DNA from: Haematobacter genomosp. 1
GTDB lineage: Bacteria; Pseudomonadota; Alphaproteobacteria; Rhodobacterales; Rhodobacteraceae
Direction of reading: 5' to 3'
DNA: 64,000 nucleotides
Assembly: GCF_002196855.1 (NCBI RefSeq)
Contig: NZ_NIPW01000011.1
Location: 145,954 to 209,953 of the forward strand
In this document: one piece after another, positions 8,925 to 16,188 of the stretch
Position numbering within the stretch: position 1 is the first letter of the stretch
How the letters are laid out: each line of letters opens with the position of its first letter
The notes under the pieces: model-generated
What the model was told of the DNA's origin: nothing
Seen by the model: only the letters and a program-made list of their open reading frames with translations
Database searches by the model: none
Position numbers and translations under genes: made by a program

Positions 8925-9607
8925 GCACGAAGCCGAGTGTCCTTCTCGTGGAGGATGAGCCTTCGCAGCGCGAGGTGCTGGCCTACAACCTCGAGGCGGA
9001 GGGGTTCCGGGTGATCCCGGCCTCCAACGGGGAGGAGGCGCTGCTTCTGGTGGATGAGGAAGCGCCCGATCTGGTGCTGCTGGACTGGATGCTGCCAAAT
9101 GTCTCCGGCATCGAGGTCTGCCGTCAGCTGAAGGGCCGTCCCGGAACGCGCAGTCTGCCGATCCTCATGCTCTCCGCCCGCTCGGAGGAGGTGGACCGGG
9201 TGCGCGGGCTGGAAACCGGCGCAGACGACTATGTCGTCAAACCCTATTCCATCGTGGAGCTCATGGCGCGCGCCCGCGCGCTCCTCCGCCGCACGCGTCC
9301 CGCTTCGGTGGGCGAGGTGCTGGAGTTCGGCGGCATCCGGCTCGACCCGGAGAGCCACCGTGTCTGGCGGGAAGAAAAGCTGCTGAAACTCGGCCCGACG
9401 GAGTTCCGTCTGCTCTCCACGCTGATGGAAAAGCCGGGGCGGGTCTGGAGCCGGGAGCAGCTGCTGGACCGGGTCTGGGGGCGGGACATCTATGTCGATA
9501 CCCGGACGGTGGATGTCCATATCGGCAGGCTTCGCAAGGCGCTTGGCATCCACGGCGGAGAGGACGTCCTGCGCACCGTGCGCGGCGCGGGCTACGCGCT
9601 GGGATAA
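8921..9607 (+). CDS. phoB: Phosphate regulon response regulator PhoB
   Basis: OmpR/PhoB-type transcription factor, 228 residues. The receiver domain has acidic pocket ED (residues 11-12), phospho-acceptor Asp55 in LLDWMLP, and Lys in YVVKPYS near residue 105. The C-terminal winged helix shows LLKLGPTEFRLLSTLMEKPG and RTVDVHIGRLRKAL. It closes the pst operon, so the Pho box at 3614-3642 gives positive autoregulation. PhoR lies upstream rather than next to phoB, unlike enterobacteria. Confidence 0.95.
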   Translation: MSTKPSVLLVEDEPSQREVLAYNLEAEGFRVIPASNGEEALLLVDEEAPDLVLLDWMLPNVSGIEVCRQLKGRPGTRSLPILMLSARSEEVDRVRGLETGADDYVVKPYSIVELMARARALLRRTRPASVGEVLEFGGIRLDPESHRVWREEKLLKLGPTEFRLLSTLMEKPGRVWSREQLLDRVWGRDIYVDTRTVDVHIGRLRKALGIHGGEDVLRTVRGAGYALG

Positions 9608-9615
9608 TGCGCTGG

Positions 9616-9806
9616 GAGGTATCGGGAGGGTCGCCCGCCTTCACAAACGCGGCGACCCGGCCACAAGGTGAGCCGCTGCAGGGAGTGGATTGGCAGGCCA
9701 TTTTATGCGGAGGTACGGGGTTGCCTGCCTCCATGAACGCGGCGATCGGGCAAGGCTGACGCGCTACGGGGCGGATCGGCGGGCATATTATCATGCAAGA
9801 CCGTGC
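9616..9806. repeat. Two imperfect tandem copies of a ~94-bp sequence
   Basis: Copy 1 begins near 9616 (GAGGTATCGGGAGGGTCGCC) and copy 2 near 9711 (GAGGTACGGGGTTGCCTGCC). Shared blocks in the same order are AACGCGGCGA, CGG-CA-AAGG, and then GGATTGGCAGGCCATTTTAT in copy 1 against GGATCGGCGGGCATATTATC in copy 2. No convincing gene is present. Could be a decayed duplication or a non-coding element. Confidence 0.5.
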
Positions 9807-9858
9807 AGGCGCTGACCCGCAGGCTGGTCAGCCAGATCGACCGCTGAAAGATCTCGCC

Positions 9859-10025
9859 TTAACAGGCTGCTGAAAACCTCCTGAAGTGCTATGCCTATGC
9901 CTTGGAGATCGGAAAATCGGCCCGGAAACGCCCAGAAGTATATGGATTTCCGGCCGGATTTCGTCAGGTTGCGAACGATTTCCGCTCTACCACCAGCCCA
10001 AAAACCTTTTTCAGCAGCGTGTTAA
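9859..10025. mobile_element. MITE-like inverted-repeat element, 167 bp
   Basis: The ends are inverted repeats: left TTAACAGGCTGCTGAAAA (9859-9876), right arm (10007-10025) reads TTAACACGCTGCTGAAAA on the other strand, 17 of 18 identical. A second inner pair, CGGAAAATCGGCCCGGAAA near 9913 against CGAAATCCGGCCGGAAAT on the opposite strand near 9945-9962, would extend the fold. No open frame long enough for a transposase. The GGCTGCTGAAAA ends resemble some insertion-sequence termini, so a non-autonomous IS derivative is the best guess; a structured RNA is the alternative. Confidence 0.5.
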
Positions 10026-10105
10026 AGGGTCTGGCCTGAAGCCCCCGAACCAAGCTTTTGTTTCATTGGTCCATTGTCGATGGCCGCCCTTGCCCGCCTG
10101 CGTGT

Positions 10106-10345
10106 GGGTATACGCGCGCGGATGGCGATTGTGCCGGAATTTCGGGAGCCGGCTGAGGGCATGGGTATGCGCGCGCGTGTAGCGATCTTGAGGCGACGGG
10201 CGGCCAAGTCTTCTACCGCGTGGATATGCAAGCGCGCATGGCGGCTGCTCCCCGTGCAGGTTTCCTTCAGGCCCGCGGTCGGTATGCCCGCAGGGCGGAT
10301 GATACCCCTCCGCGCAGGCGGGTATCGGCGGCAGGCCATGTGCCC
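10106..10345. repeat. Degenerate ~58-bp tandem repeats, about five units
   Basis: A GGGTATRCGCGCGCG-type core followed by a GATGGCG-like block recurs at 10106, 10163, 10221, 10280 and 10320 (spacings 57, 58, 59, 40). Examples are GGGTATACGCGCGCG, GGGTATGCGCGCGCG and GGATATGCAAGCGCG. No supported gene overlaps them. They fill the gap between the hairpin element and the 3' end of the convergent acylase gene; function unknown. Confidence 0.55.
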
Positions 10346-10360
10346 ACGCCAGTTGCCCGC

Positions 10361-12823
10361 TCAGGGGGTGGGCGTTATCCGGGTAATCCCCACGGCGGCA
10401 GCGCGGGCAAGGGCCGGGTCCAGCGACATCGGGATATACTCTCCCCGCCGCCACAGTTCCCCCATATCGTCATAGTGGCGCGAGAGCGGATGCCCTGACT
10501 GCCCGGTCGCCGTGATGAAGACCGAACTGTCAGGGTCGGCGAAATCATAGACCCCGCGATAGCCCGCGCCATGGACGTTGAGATAGGGATTGCTGCCCGT
10601 GCCGCTGGTCAACCCGCGCATCAGCGTATCGTCCCCGCCCGAAGTGGACTGCCGGATGTTCACGAGATAGCGCAGCAGCGGCACGTTCCCCAGCACCGGA
10701 TGGTCATGCGCCGCCTGATGGATGTCGCCCCAGCGCCAGCTTTCCAGATTGCGGCCATAGCGTTCGGAGAGCCGCAGCAGCGCATCGTCCAGTGCCATCC
10801 GCGCAATGTCCGTGCAGGTCTCCACCGGGGAGGACTGGATGATGTCGCACCATTTCCCGGCGCCGTCGATGTTGCGGAATACCCGCTCCATGAACAGCGG
10901 ATCGGCATGAGTGAAGCTGTCCGCCAACGGGCCGAGCTCATCCCGGATGAGCTTTTCCTGCAGGCTCCGCATCCAGGCGGCATAGATCAGCGGCTCGGGC
11001 AGATGCTCGTTCATCTCCCCGTTCCACTCGGCCAGCAGGTTCAGCGCCTTCTGGCGGAGCCGTTCGGTGGTGCCTTCTGCGGCGGGCTCGCCGGTGAACC
11101 ACAGATCCTTGCCGATGAGCGGCAGAAGCGTGCGCGCGCCCTGGCTCACCGTGTCGAGCTGCGCTTCGATGAAGCTCTCCCGCGTGTGGACTTCCCGTGT
11201 CTGCATCAGACGCTTCCACCGCTCGATGCGCTGGCTGTCGCCCCAGTCGAAGCTCACGTGCCGGGGGAAGGGGGCGTCGATGATCTTGTTGTTGGTATTG
11301 CCGAGGATGCCTCCCTCCGGCTCCACGAACCGGGGGTTCTCCGCATAGGGGAATATCCCCTGCCAGCGGTTCTGCGCGATCCAGCCGGGGCTGGGCATCC
11401 GGCCCTGCGTCTGGTGGGCCGCATCGCGCAGGGGCATGGCACCGACGAGCTGCATGGCGATGCCACGGGCATCGGCCAGCATCAGGTTCTGCGAAGGCGC
11501 GGTGTAAAGCTCCCCTGCCGCCAGCCCCTCCGTAACGGAACGCGCGGTCATCAGCCGGAGGCCCGCGGTCATCGTCCGGTCATGCGGGGTGAGCGCCGTC
11601 CAGGTCAGCGACATCACGTGGCCGGGCGGCGTGACTGTCCCCAGATCGTAATGGGAGCCCGGCAGGACAGGGCCGTTCTCCGTCCAGCGCAGGGTGAGCG
11701 TGACGGGGGGCGCGTCCTTGATCGACAGGATCGCGCGGCGTGTCTCGAAGCTCTTGTAGCCCGAGGGAGTCAGGTATTCCTCCGGGTTCTCGGGGTTCAG
11801 CCGCTCGATATGCAGATCCTGATCGTCGAGGTAGGAGGAGGTCAGCGCCCAGCCCAGATCGGCGTTCCGCCCGACGATCACCAGCGGGATGCCGGGGATC
11901 GTCCCGCCGATCACCCCGCCGCCTGCAAGGTCAAGCCGCGCGAGATACCACACCGTCGGGGCCGAAAAGTTGAGGTGCGGATCGTTGGCCAGCAGCGTGC
12001 CCCCCGACGCGGAGCGGGAGGGCGCCGCCGCCCAGGCATTGGAGGCCCCGGCGAAAACCTGCGGATGCACGGGATCGAAGGCGCTCTCCGGCCCCGACAG
12101 CGCGGCATAGGAAGGCGTCACGTTCGGCACGATGCTGGCATAGTCCGGCAGGGCGGCGATGCCGGGGCCGGGAACGTCCGGCAGGATGTCCTGCACCCGG
12201 TTCGCGGGCATCAGCAGCGATGTGCGGGCGCGCAGCACCTCCCGCTCCATCTGGCCGGTCAGCTGCAGCGCCATGAGCTTCAGAATCGCCAGCGAATCCG
12301 CCGGTTGCCAATGGGCGATCTCGGGCGGGAACAGGAAGAACTCCGGTGCGCCGCGTCCCAGAGCCTGCGCGTTCACCGTTTCGATCCAGGCGTTCACGCC
12401 GCGGGAATAGGCCTCCAGCGCGCGTTTCGTGGGCTCGTCCTGCTCCTCGAACGACGCTTGCGCCAAGCCGTAAAGGTCGAGACGGCGGATGAACTCGTCG
12501 GTCCGCACCGTGCGCGCCCCGAAGACTTCTGACAGCCGCCCCTGCGCGGTGCGGCGCAGAATCGTCATCTGCCACAACCTGTCCTGGGCGTGGACGAAGC
12601 CCAGCCCGAAGAAGGCGTCCTCATCCGTCTTGGCGAAGATATGCGGCACGCTTGCGGTGTCGCGCACGATTTCCATGGGCTGATGCACGCCCGAAAGCCG
12701 GTAGGACGCGCTGTAATCGGGCAGGGAGCGGGACGTGACATAGTAAAGGCCCGCGAGCGTCGCAGCCGTCACCAGGATCAGCGCTGTGAGAATCCGCACA
12801 AGCCAGCGGAATGCGATGAGCAT
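10361..12823 (-). CDS. Penicillin acylase family protein
   Basis: N-terminal-nucleophile hydrolase, 820 residues, that cleaves amide bonds (penicillins, N-acyl-homoserine lactones or other acyl amides; substrate not predictable). An N-terminal hydrophobic helix (about residues 8-28) suggests membrane anchoring or export. The A-chain region contains PHIFAKTDEDAFFGLGFVHAQDRLWQM, visible as PHIFAKTDEDAFFGLG then FVHAQDRLWQM. The autocatalytic nucleophile is Ser261 in GASNAWAAAPSRS, followed by LLANDPHL. The protein is normally self-processed at that Ser. Start ATG 12823 has AAGG upstream. It stands alone, divergent from the dehydrogenase at 12902. Confidence 0.88.
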   Translation of the reverse strand: MLIAFRWLVRILTALILVTAATLAGLYYVTSRSLPDYSASYRLSGVHQPMEIVRDTASVPHIFAKTDEDAFFGLGFVHAQDRLWQMTILRRTAQGRLSEVFGARTVRTDEFIRRLDLYGLAQASFEEQDEPTKRALEAYSRGVNAWIETVNAQALGRGAPEFFLFPPEIAHWQPADSLAILKLMALQLTGQMEREVLRARTSLLMPANRVQDILPDVPGPGIAALPDYASIVPNVTPSYAALSGPESAFDPVHPQVFAGASNAWAAAPSRSASGGTLLANDPHLNFSAPTVWYLARLDLAGGGVIGGTIPGIPLVIVGRNADLGWALTSSYLDDQDLHIERLNPENPEEYLTPSGYKSFETRRAILSIKDAPPVTLTLRWTENGPVLPGSHYDLGTVTPPGHVMSLTWTALTPHDRTMTAGLRLMTARSVTEGLAAGELYTAPSQNLMLADARGIAMQLVGAMPLRDAAHQTQGRMPSPGWIAQNRWQGIFPYAENPRFVEPEGGILGNTNNKIIDAPFPRHVSFDWGDSQRIERWKRLMQTREVHTRESFIEAQLDTVSQGARTLLPLIGKDLWFTGEPAAEGTTERLRQKALNLLAEWNGEMNEHLPEPLIYAAWMRSLQEKLIRDELGPLADSFTHADPLFMERVFRNIDGAGKWCDIIQSSPVETCTDIARMALDDALLRLSERYGRNLESWRWGDIHQAAHDHPVLGNVPLLRYLVNIRQSTSGGDDTLMRGLTSGTGSNPYLNVHGAGYRGVYDFADPDSSVFITATGQSGHPLSRHYDDMGELWRRGEYIPMSLDPALARAAAVGITRITPTP

Positions 12824-12901
12824 GGGGGCCTTCAGTTGACGCGGGCGATGGAGCCCGTAGTTAAGTCAAAGCGGTGAGACGCGCAATCGTGAGGAGGGGA
12901 C

Positions 12902-13792
12902 ATGAAGGTCGCATTTCTGGGTCTGGGTGTGATGGGGGCGCCGATGGCGCGGCATCTGGCAAAGGCGGGCCATGCGGTCACCGTCTATAATCGCACGTAT
13001 TCCAAGGCGGCCGCCTGGGTCGCAACCTATGGCGGGCAGGCCGCGCGCACGCCCGCCGCGGCGGCGGAAGGTGCCGAATTCGTGATGGTCTGCGTCGGCA
13101 ATGACGATGACCTGCGGTCTGTCTGTCTCGGGCCGGAGGGCGCCTTCGCGGGGATGGCGGCGGGCAGCGTGCTTGTGGATCACACGACGGTCTCTGCGCG
13201 GGTGACGCGGGAGCTTGCGGCGGCGGCGGCGGAGCAGTCCATCGCTTTCGTCGATGCGCCGGTCTCAGGCGGGCAGGCGGGAGCCGAAAACGGTATCCTG
13301 TCCGTCATGTGCGGCGGTGCGCCGGAGGATTTCGCGCGGGCGGAGCCGGTGATCGCCGCCTATTCCCGCATCTGCCGCCTGATCGGGCCGACTGGCTCGG
13401 GCCAGCTTGCCAAGATGATGAACCAGATCTGCATAGCGGGTGTGGTGCAGGGCCTTTCGGAAGCGCTGTCCTTCGGGGAGAAGGCGGGCCTTGACGGGCG
13501 CGCGGTGGTGGAGGTCATCAGTCAGGGCGCCGCGGGATCATGGCAGATGGTCAACCGGCATGACTCGATGCTGGACGACCGTTTCAACTTCGGTTTCGCC
13601 GTGGACTGGATGCGCAAGGATCTGGGCATCTGTCTCGCGACCGGCGACGAGATCGGCGCCCCTCTGCCCCTGACCGCTCTGGTCGATCAGTTCTACAAGG
13701 ATGTGCAGGCGATGGGCGGCGGGCGGTGGGATACTTCCTCCCTCCTGCGCAGGCTGAAGGCATTTGACCGGGAGGAACTGGATCAACGCTGA
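12902..13792 (+). CDS. NAD(P)-dependent beta-hydroxyacid dehydrogenase (3-hydroxyisobutyrate dehydrogenase family)
   Basis: Cytosolic oxidoreductase of the 3-hydroxyisobutyrate dehydrogenase / tartronate-semialdehyde reductase family, 296 residues. The dinucleotide-binding start is FLGLGVMGAPMARHL, the substrate loop is DAPVSGGQAGAENG, and the catalytic Lys is in GQLAKMMNQ. Arg in YNRT after the second beta strand suggests NADP preference. The exact substrate cannot be told from sequence. Start ATG follows GAGGAGGGG. Confidence 0.85.
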   Translation: MKVAFLGLGVMGAPMARHLAKAGHAVTVYNRTYSKAAAWVATYGGQAARTPAAAAEGAEFVMVCVGNDDDLRSVCLGPEGAFAGMAAGSVLVDHTTVSARVTRELAAAAAEQSIAFVDAPVSGGQAGAENGILSVMCGGAPEDFARAEPVIAAYSRICRLIGPTGSGQLAKMMNQICIAGVVQGLSEALSFGEKAGLDGRAVVEVISQGAAGSWQMVNRHDSMLDDRFNFGFAVDWMRKDLGICLATGDEIGAPLPLTALVDQFYKDVQAMGGGRWDTSSLLRRLKAFDREELDQR

Positions 13793-13854
13793 TCCCGCTC
13801 CCGTGTTGCGCGTGCCGCGCTTGATCGGCGGCGCGCGCCAGCCTACCAAGGGGC

Positions 13855-14304
13855 ATGATCACGCAGCGGATGAAATATGCGCTCAAGGCGCTGATGGTGC
13901 TCGCCGATGAATGGCAGGGAGGACATAATCCGCTGTCCATCGAGGAGATCGCCCGCCGGGCGGGCACGCCCAAGCGGTTTCTCGAACACATCCTGCTCGA
14001 TCTGCGCAAGACCGGCACCGTGGTGAGCCTGCGCGGGCGTCGGGGCGGCTACATGCTCGTCAAACCCCCGGAAACCGTGGCGTTGAGCGAATTGCTCCGC
14101 GCCATCGACGGGCCGATTGCGCCGCTCCCCTGTCTGTCCCGCAAGGCCTATCAGCGCTGCGAGGATTGCACGGATGAGGAAACATGCCGTCTCCGCCGGG
14201 TCTTCGGGGAACTGTTCTGGTCGTATCTCATCCTGCTGGAAAGCCTGACGCTTGCCGACCTCATCCGCACGCCCGACCGGTTCGGGCAGCTCGTGGCCGA
14301 ATGA
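13855..14304 (+). CDS. Rrf2 family transcriptional regulator, probably Fe-S dependent
   Basis: 149-residue winged-helix repressor of the Rrf2/IscR/NsrR type. The N-terminal MKYALKALMVLADE and IEEIARRAGTPKRFLEHIL match the family DNA-binding region, followed by the wing GRRGGYMLVKPP. The C-terminal half has Cys in LPCLSRKAYQRCEDC and TC, i.e. four cysteines that could bind an iron-sulfur cluster as in IscR. ATGA overlap with the FAD-protein gene downstream suggests it controls that gene. Start ATG follows AAGGGG. Confidence 0.85.
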   Translation: MITQRMKYALKALMVLADEWQGGHNPLSIEEIARRAGTPKRFLEHILLDLRKTGTVVSLRGRRGGYMLVKPPETVALSELLRAIDGPIAPLPCLSRKAYQRCEDCTDEETCRLRRVFGELFWSYLILLESLTLADLIRTPDRFGQLVAE

Positions 14305-15593
14305 CGGGGATCCCGCATATCCTCATCGCAGGCGGCGGTGCGACGGGTACGATCCTCGCCGCGCAGCTTCTGCGCCGGGGCGCCCGGGTGAGTCTGGTGG
14401 AGCGGAATACGGTGGGCGAGGGGGTTGCCTATTCCACCCGCGATCCCGCGCATCTGCTGAACACCCGAAGTGCCGCGATGTCCGCTTTCCCCGACATGCC
14501 GGGCGATTTCGTGGACTGGCTGCTGCGCGAACGAGGCGCGGCGGACCCTGCCGCTTTCGAGCGGAGAGCGGATTACGCGCGCTATCTCAAGCATCTGCTC
14601 GCGCCGTGGCAGGACGATCCGCGTCTCCGCATTCTGCGGCAGGAGGCTGTGGCGGCGCAGAGCGAGGGCGTGGGCGTCACCCTGCACTGCGCGGGGGGTG
14701 AAGTGCTGGCCGGGGATCGCCTGGTGCTGGCCACGGGTCATGCGGTGCCGGAGGCCGAACCCGGGATGCGCCAGCCGTGGCGGGAGGGGGGGACGCCGGA
14801 GGGGCTGGTGCTTCTGGTCGGCACGGGGCTGACCATGGTGGATGAGGTGTTGAGCCTGCTGGAAGCGGGCCATCGCGGCGGAATGCTGGCAATTTCGCGA
14901 CGCGGTCTTTTGTCGAGGCACCATCTGGAGGAGCCGCCGCGCGCGGCGACACTTCCCGATGACGTTCCTGTCGGAGAGGGGCCCGCGACCATCGCGCGCT
15001 GGCTCCGCCACACCGTCGCGCGGGAGGTCGCCGCGGGGGGCGACTGGCGGGGCGTTGTGGATGCGGTGCGGCCGGAGGTGCAGACGTTGTGGCGGGCCAT
15101 GCCGGAGGCTGGCCGGCGGGTCTTTCTGCGCCATGGGGCGGTCTGGTGGGATGTCCATCGCCACCGGATGCCGCCCGGTTCACGCGCCCGCCTTGACGCC
15201 GCGATGGCGGAAGGGGTGCTGCGGCTGCAGCGCGCGCGGCTGCGGAGTCTCGTGGCGGGGACAGCGCGGCTGAGCCTGCCGGGCGGCGGGGTAGAGGAGA
15301 TCGCGACCGCCGCCGTCATAGACTGCCGGGGGATCAGGCGCGACCCGGAGCGTTCCGCCTCGCCGCTGGTCGCGGGGCTGCTCGGCTCCGGGCTGGCGCG
15401 GATCGACCCGCTGCGGCTGGGGCTGGACGTGACGCCACAGGGGGCCCTCATCGCGCGGGACGGGACAGTGTCCCAGACGATCCATGCGGTCGGCCCGCCA
15501 AGCCGCGCGGCCCTTTGGGAGATCACGGCGATTCCCGATATCCGGGAGCAGGTCGCCCGGCTCGCCGCTTCGTTCGTGCCTAGTTGCGGGTAG
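14301..15593 (+). CDS. FAD/NAD(P)-binding protein (NAD_binding_9 type oxidoreductase)
   Basis: 430-residue flavoprotein-like protein. The Rossmann motif ILIAGGGATGTILAAQLL is at the very N-terminus, followed by ERNTVGEGVAYSTRDPAHLLN, typical of the NAD_binding_9 group (HcnB/ornithine-oxygenase-like fold). A second nucleotide motif, LVLLVGTGLTMVDEVLSLL, lies near residue 170. Start ATG 14301 overlaps the Rrf2 gene stop by 4 bp; the open frame extends further upstream but only inside that gene. Substrate unknown. Confidence 0.8.
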   Translation: MTGIPHILIAGGGATGTILAAQLLRRGARVSLVERNTVGEGVAYSTRDPAHLLNTRSAAMSAFPDMPGDFVDWLLRERGAADPAAFERRADYARYLKHLLAPWQDDPRLRILRQEAVAAQSEGVGVTLHCAGGEVLAGDRLVLATGHAVPEAEPGMRQPWREGGTPEGLVLLVGTGLTMVDEVLSLLEAGHRGGMLAISRRGLLSRHHLEEPPRAATLPDDVPVGEGPATIARWLRHTVAREVAAGGDWRGVVDAVRPEVQTLWRAMPEAGRRVFLRHGAVWWDVHRHRMPPGSRARLDAAMAEGVLRLQRARLRSLVAGTARLSLPGGGVEEIATAAVIDCRGIRRDPERSASPLVAGLLGSGLARIDPLRLGLDVTPQGALIARDGTVSQTIHAVGPPSRAALWEITAIPDIREQVARLAASFVPSCG

Positions 15594-15662
15594 GCTTCTG
15601 CTGACCATTCCCTGCCGAATGCCGCGCTGCGGAAAATATTGCGCTGGGCCTTGCCGGAAAGC

Positions 15663-15705
15663 ATAGGTGCCTATACATAGGTGGCTAATCGTTATCCACC
15701 TATGT
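15663..15705. promoter_or_regulatory. MarR-type operator, two palindromes
   Basis: Perfect 10-bp inverted repeat ACATAGGTGG (15675-15684) / CCACCTATGT (15696-15705) with an 11-bp centre. An abutting short palindrome ATAGG-TG-CCTAT lies at 15663-15674. The sites end 4 bp before the MarR start codon, fitting autorepression of the MarR-efflux operon. Confidence 0.75.
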
Positions 15706-15709
15706 CTTT

Positions 15710-16186
15710 ATGGCCATGCCCCAGAGCCTCACGAAACCCACCCCCGCCGATCAGCGCAACGCCTGGTTCATCGACGAACTCACCAAGGTGAGTCGCAAGA
15801 TCCGCACGCTGTTCGATGCCCGCGTGCGGGCGCAGGCTCTGACCCTGTCCCGCGCGCGCGTCCTTTTGCGGCTGAGCGAGGGGGACGGCCAGACCCAGAG
15901 CCAGCTTGCCTGCAAGCTGGAGGTGGAACAGCCCTCCATGGTGGGCATTCTCGACGGTCTGGAAAAGTTGGGCTACATCCGCCGCGAGGCGCAGGAGAGC
16001 GACCGGCGCGTCAAGAACGTCTATCTCACCGATACTGCGCGGATGAAGGCGCGCGGGCTGACCGATTTCTCCCGTCGTCTGCGGGAAGATATGCTTGAAG
16101 GCATTTCTCCTGCCGATCTGGAAACGGCGACGCGCGTGCTGCGTGTCATCATGCAGAACATCGACTCTGGCAAGCTGGACGGCTGA
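15710..16186 (+). CDS. MarR family transcriptional regulator
   Basis: 158-residue winged-helix repressor. The recognition helix region is QSQLACKLEVEQPSMVGILDGLEKLG and the wing is RREAQESDRRVKNVYLTD (both MarR hallmarks; first block given here as SQLACKLEVEQPSM). First gene of a three-gene efflux operon with a DHA2 transporter 2 bp downstream and a HlyD-type adaptor. The palindromic operator immediately upstream leaves almost no leader; ATG 15716 is an alternative start. Confidence 0.9.
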   Translation: MAMPQSLTKPTPADQRNAWFIDELTKVSRKIRTLFDARVRAQALTLSRARVLLRLSEGDGQTQSQLACKLEVEQPSMVGILDGLEKLGYIRREAQESDRRVKNVYLTDTARMKARGLTDFSRRLREDMLEGISPADLETATRVLRVIMQNIDSGKLDG

Positions 16187-16188
16187 TC

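Noticed and set aside
5487..9098. Very long open frame (1203 codons) on the minus strand
   Set aside because: Antisense to intact pstC-pstA-pstB-phoU-phoB; composition is His/Arg/Gly-rich as expected for an opposite-strand shadow in GC-rich DNA.
10106..10345. CRISPR array
   Set aside because: Repeats are degenerate and spacers are not distinct units; no cas gene in the window.
10571..12532. 653-codon plus-strand frame over the acylase
   Set aside because: Shadow of the penicillin-acylase gene, which has its catalytic Ser and normal length.
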